The notes under the pieces are model-generated. The model was not told the origin of the DNA. It made no database searches and worked only from the letters and a program-made list of their open reading frames with translations. This document shows positions 61,295 to 64,000 of a DNA stretch of 64,000 nt, piece after piece. The stretch is taken from the NCBI RefSeq assembly GCF_048263965.1, contig NZ_JBLXDO010000002.1, forward strand, positions 62,001-126,000, written 5' to 3'. The position numbers and the translations under genes are program-made. The stretch is from Ferrimonas sp048263965 (GTDB lineage Bacteria > Pseudomonadota > Gammaproteobacteria > Enterobacterales > Shewanellaceae). Each line of letters starts with the position of its first letter. The stretch's first letter is position 1.

Positions 61295-62686
61295 TTACCA
61301 GAGAATCAGTGACAGGCCGTAGATAACCGCAATGGCGATGATGTTGATCATCACTCCGGCCCGAATCATCTCGGTCTGGCGAATGTAACCGGCTCCAAAC
61401 ACAATGGCATTGGGCGGCGTTGCCACCGGCAGCATGAAGGCACAGGAGGCGGAGAAGGCAATCACCATAGACAGCATTACCGAGGAGATTCCCAGAGCCT
61501 CGGCGATGGAGGCAAACACCGGCACCAGCAGGGCCGCACTGGCTGTATTACTGGCAAACTCGGTCAGCAACACCACGAACACCGTGGTCGCCAGAATGAA
61601 CAGGGCCAGGTGGGAGGATCCGAACAGGTTGGTGACCTGCTCCGCCATAAAGACACTGGTTCCTGTGGTTTTCAGCACACCGCTCAGAGTCAGGCCGCCA
61701 CCAAACAGCAACAGCACACCCCAGTCGGTGGTATTCTCAATCTGCTTCCATTTCACCAGTCGCAGAATACCCAGGGCACCTACCGCGCTGAGCGCCACGA
61801 AGGTATCGAACTTGGCGATGCCTCCCAGGGCCTGGCTCAGGGGTTTGGAGAAGATCCAGGCAGCCACGGTCAGTGCAAACACCGCCAGGGTGCACTTGGC
61901 ATGGCCCGTCAGGCGCCCTTCGCTGGCACGGAAGTTAAAGCTCTGGTTGAGGTTAGGCTTAACGAAGAAGTACAGGGCACCAATGGCCAGGGGCCACAGC
62001 AGCAGTACCACAGGGATACCATACTCCAGCCACTCGAAGAAGCTCAGACCCACTTCGGCGGCAGCAATGGCGTTTGGCGGGCTGCCCACCAAGGTGCCGA
62101 TACCACCGATGTTAGCGCTGTACGCCACACCCAGCAGCACAAACACATAGGTTCTGTGGTTCTCCTCTCTGTCCAGTTGAGACAGCATCCCTAGGGCCAG
62201 AGGCAGCATCATCGCCGCAGTGGCCGTGTTGCTGATCCACATGGACAGCAACGCCGTCACAGAGAACAGCATCAGGGTAGCCACCGCCAGCTTGCCCTTG
62301 GCCATGTTGATCACCTTGCTGGCGATCATCTTGTCGATCCCCTGGGCGTTCAGGGCTGCGGCCATCACAAAACCGCCGAAGAACAGGAAAATAATCGGAT
62401 TGGAGAAGTTGGCCATCGCCTTGGGCATGGTAAAGATCCCCAAGGCCACCGCCAGCACCGGCACCAACAAAGCGGTAATGCTGATGTGAATCGCCTCTGT
62501 CAGCCACAGGATCGCAATGCATACCAGCATCGCCAACCCTTTGTTGATCTCAGGGTCAAATGGCAACCAGGCGATCAGAGCTGCAAACAGCGCCACATCG
62601 CACAACAGGATAATCATCTTCTTGTCCATCAGCGAGCTCAGGTACCCCTGCTCAGTCGCTCCCTGGGACTGTGTGATTTCGGACAT
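61295..62686 (-). CDS. DASS (SLC13) family sodium/anion symporter
   Basis: 463 residues from the ATG at 62684-62686 (AAGGGAAA upstream). About eleven helices with the DASS signatures SNTATAAMMLPLALGM, ANIGGIGTLVGSPPNAIAAAE in the first half and FASNTASAALLVPVFASIAEALG, MLPVATPPNAIVFGAGYI in the second. These pseudo-repeats bind Na+ and a dicarboxylate or similar anion. Substrate (succinate, citrate, sulfate) not determined. It lies just upstream of ffs in the chromosomal flank. Confidence 0.9.
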   Translation of the reverse strand: MSEITQSQGATEQGYLSSLMDKKMIILLCDVALFAALIAWLPFDPEINKGLAMLVCIAILWLTEAIHISITALLVPVLAVALGIFTMPKAMANFSNPIIFLFFGGFVMAAALNAQGIDKMIASKVINMAKGKLAVATLMLFSVTALLSMWISNTATAAMMLPLALGMLSQLDREENHRTYVFVLLGVAYSANIGGIGTLVGSPPNAIAAAEVGLSFFEWLEYGIPVVLLLWPLAIGALYFFVKPNLNQSFNFRASEGRLTGHAKCTLAVFALTVAAWIFSKPLSQALGGIAKFDTFVALSAVGALGILRLVKWKQIENTTDWGVLLLFGGGLTLSGVLKTTGTSVFMAEQVTNLFGSSHLALFILATTVFVVLLTEFASNTASAALLVPVFASIAEALGISSVMLSMVIAFSASCAFMLPVATPPNAIVFGAGYIRQTEMIRAGVMINIIAIAVIYGLSLILW

Positions 62687-63126
62687 AAATTTCCCTTTAA
62701 CCAAGTGTGTTTTTTCTTAGGTTACGGGGGAAAAATGAGAAGGCACAAGCGGCCAATTTCAGTAATTTGATACCGAATGCCGCTCAGCACACCGTCCAAA
62801 ACTACCAAACTGAAACTTATCGGCGGTCCAACTCTTTGCTAAAACAACCGCCCCATCGGGCAAGGTTAGACCAAAGGCGAATGAAGCAAAGTTTCATCCC
62901 AGGCGCCATGGTCGATTTTTGTTTTTTACCCCAAAAACAATATTCGTGACCACGGCCTCACGGCGCAAAAGACGCTTCGTGATCGCAGTCACAACCATTA
63001 ATGCCTGTGATGGAAAAGATGACCTGCGACAATCACAAGAAATCACATTGACGCCAACCCCCTTAAGCTAACGTCATAGGTGTGCCCCAGCTGGGGTAAA
63101 ACTGGTGAAACCAAGGAGAGAACACC
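62687..63126. other. divergent region between DASS transporter and comEA-like gene
   Basis: About 440 AT-rich bases expected to hold promoters for both genes. No operator or RNA gene is supported. Confidence 0.4.
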
Positions 63127-63411
63127 ATGATAAAACACCTGATTCTGTGCTCAGCTTTGATGTCCGCCCCTCTGTTCACCTTTGCTGAGGAGCCCACTCA
63201 GGCCGCCGAACAGCAGATGCAGATCAACATCAATACCGCTGATGCCGAGCAGATAGCGGCTCAAATGAAGGGCGTGGGTTTGAGTAAGGCCAAGGCGATC
63301 GTTGCCTACCGCGAGCAAAACGGACCCTTTACCGACCTGGCCCAACTGACCGAGGTGAAAGGGATAGGCGAAAAAACCCTGGAGCAAAACAGCGGACGAC
63401 TTCAGCTCTGA
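63127..63411 (+). CDS. ComEA-family helix-hairpin-helix DNA-binding protein
   Basis: 94 residues with a signal peptide (cleavage near residue 20, TFA). The mature part is a single tandem helix-hairpin-helix domain: INTADAEQIAAQMKGVGLSKAKAIVAYREQNG, then LTEVKGIGEKTLEQN. Periplasmic ComEA proteins bind incoming double-stranded DNA during natural transformation. CAAGGAGAG ribosome site before the ATG. It stands alone. Confidence 0.9.
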   Translation: MIKHLILCSALMSAPLFTFAEEPTQAAEQQMQININTADAEQIAAQMKGVGLSKAKAIVAYREQNGPFTDLAQLTEVKGIGEKTLEQNSGRLQL

Positions 63412-63600
63412 CCCCGACAAGGGCTGTTCCGATTCCGGGCCAGCCCTCCCCCACGAGTTGGCAATTGCCCTCAAATGGGGCGCCATGCCACTTGAATGAT
63501 GCCCGGACATCTTGACCCCTTATCGGCAGATAAACGGGCACCCACTGGCAACTTGCCCTAATATGCGGCCCAATGGACCAAAAAAGCAGGGGCCAATCTC

Positions 63601-64000
63601 ATGCACAATCAGAGCGTCAAAAAAGCCGTCATCCCCGTCGCCGGGCTGGGTACACGAATGCTGCCGGCGACCAAGGCCATTCCAAAGGAGATGTTACCTG
63701 TAGTGGATAAGCCCCTGATCCAGTATGTAGTCAATGAAGCGATCGACGCAGGCATCACCGAAATCGTACTGGTGACCCATGCGAGTAAAAACTCCATCGA
63801 AAATCATTTTGATACCAGCTTCGAGCTCGAGGCGACTCTCGAGAAACGGGTAAAGCGCCAGCTTCTGGATGAGGTTCAGGCGATCTGTCCCAAGGGAGTC
63901 ACCATCATGCACGTCAGACAAGGGGAAGCGAAGGGGTTGGGTCACGCCATTCTCTGTGCCCGCCCCCTGGTAGGCGACAACCCCTTCGCCATCATATTGC
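63601..64000 (+). CDS. galU: UTP-glucose-1-phosphate uridylyltransferase (partial, runs off right edge)
   Basis: From the ATG at 63601 about 133 codons run to the window edge. The nucleotide-binding signature VIPVAGLGTRMLPATKAIPKEMLPV at residues 10-34 and IQYVVNEAIDAGI with LVTHASKNSIENHFDTSFELE are diagnostic for GalU. It makes UDP-glucose for LPS, capsule and osmolyte synthesis. The C-terminal half is outside the window. Confidence 0.95.
   Translation, partial: MHNQSVKKAVIPVAGLGTRMLPATKAIPKEMLPVVDKPLIQYVVNEAIDAGITEIVLVTHASKNSIENHFDTSFELEATLEKRVKRQLLDEVQAICPKGVTIMHVRQGEAKGLGHAILCARPLVGDNPFAIIL

Overview
The window comes from a moderately GC-rich marine-type gammaproteobacterium, most likely Ferrimonas or a close Shewanella-like member of the Alteromonadales. 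This rests on the gene families and flanking order only: a TtpC-type TonB2 operon, a long TonB receptor, polB/dinG/priC, and an ffs, DASS-transporter, comEA, galU neighbourhood. No database was searched.

Left chromosomal part (1-27.9 kb). A DUF885 peptidase lipoprotein runs off the left edge. A six-gene TonB2 energy-transduction operon follows (DUF3450, ttpC, exbB, exbD, tonB, TPR protein; all minus strand). Next come a TonB-dependent receptor and a porin, then divergent polB and dinG sharing a LexA box. A plus-strand run follows: TauE/SafE permease, priC, DUF2057, histone-deacetylase-like hydrolase, ComFB-like and DUF3108. After these lie a 2017-residue secreted multidomain dehydrogenase-like protein and a truncated haemoglobin.

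Older foreign block (about 28.3-33.39 kb). It holds an IS-like end, a translationally coupled nhaA-acnA pair and the N-terminal stub of a phage-type integrase.

Main finding (33,391-61,044, 27,654 bp). This is a complete-looking type I-F3 CRISPR-associated Tn7-like transposon (CAST). Its two ends match at 24 of 28 terminal bases (TGTCGCTT...). It encodes tnsA-tnsB-tnsC, an Xre regulator, and a tniQ-cas8/5-cas7-cas6 operon ending in a two-spacer array and a terminator. The second spacer sits next to a degenerate repeat and matches the 4.5S RNA gene ffs imperfectly: 15 of 18 scored seed-side positions once every sixth base is ignored. The transposon end lies 49 bp beyond that protospacer. This is the geometry expected of a homing guide, so the element appears to have guided itself into the ffs attachment site. 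A dyad CTAAG-N5-CTTAG occurs twice upstream of xre and once immediately upstream of tniQ, suggesting Xre controls both modules.

Cargo. Segment 1 (33.6-44.9 kb) is a copper-resistance island: a copA operon under a CueR-type 19-bp-spacer promoter, cueR, cueP, a cupredoxin, a Met/His-rich protein, two DUF4382 lipoproteins, a Cys-rich secreted protein, and four further MerR-type promoter-like elements with a different half-site. Segment 2 (50.8-55.6 kb) is AT-rich and holds unrecognised genes that look like a defence or accessory island: a HEPN-like protein, several small membrane proteins, and one gene bounded by complementary integron attC core sites whose attC is cut by an IS481-family insertion.

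Right chromosomal part (61.05-64 kb). ffs, a DASS anion symporter, a ComEA-like protein and the start of galU. No direct target duplication flanks the CAST, so its left side was probably rearranged.
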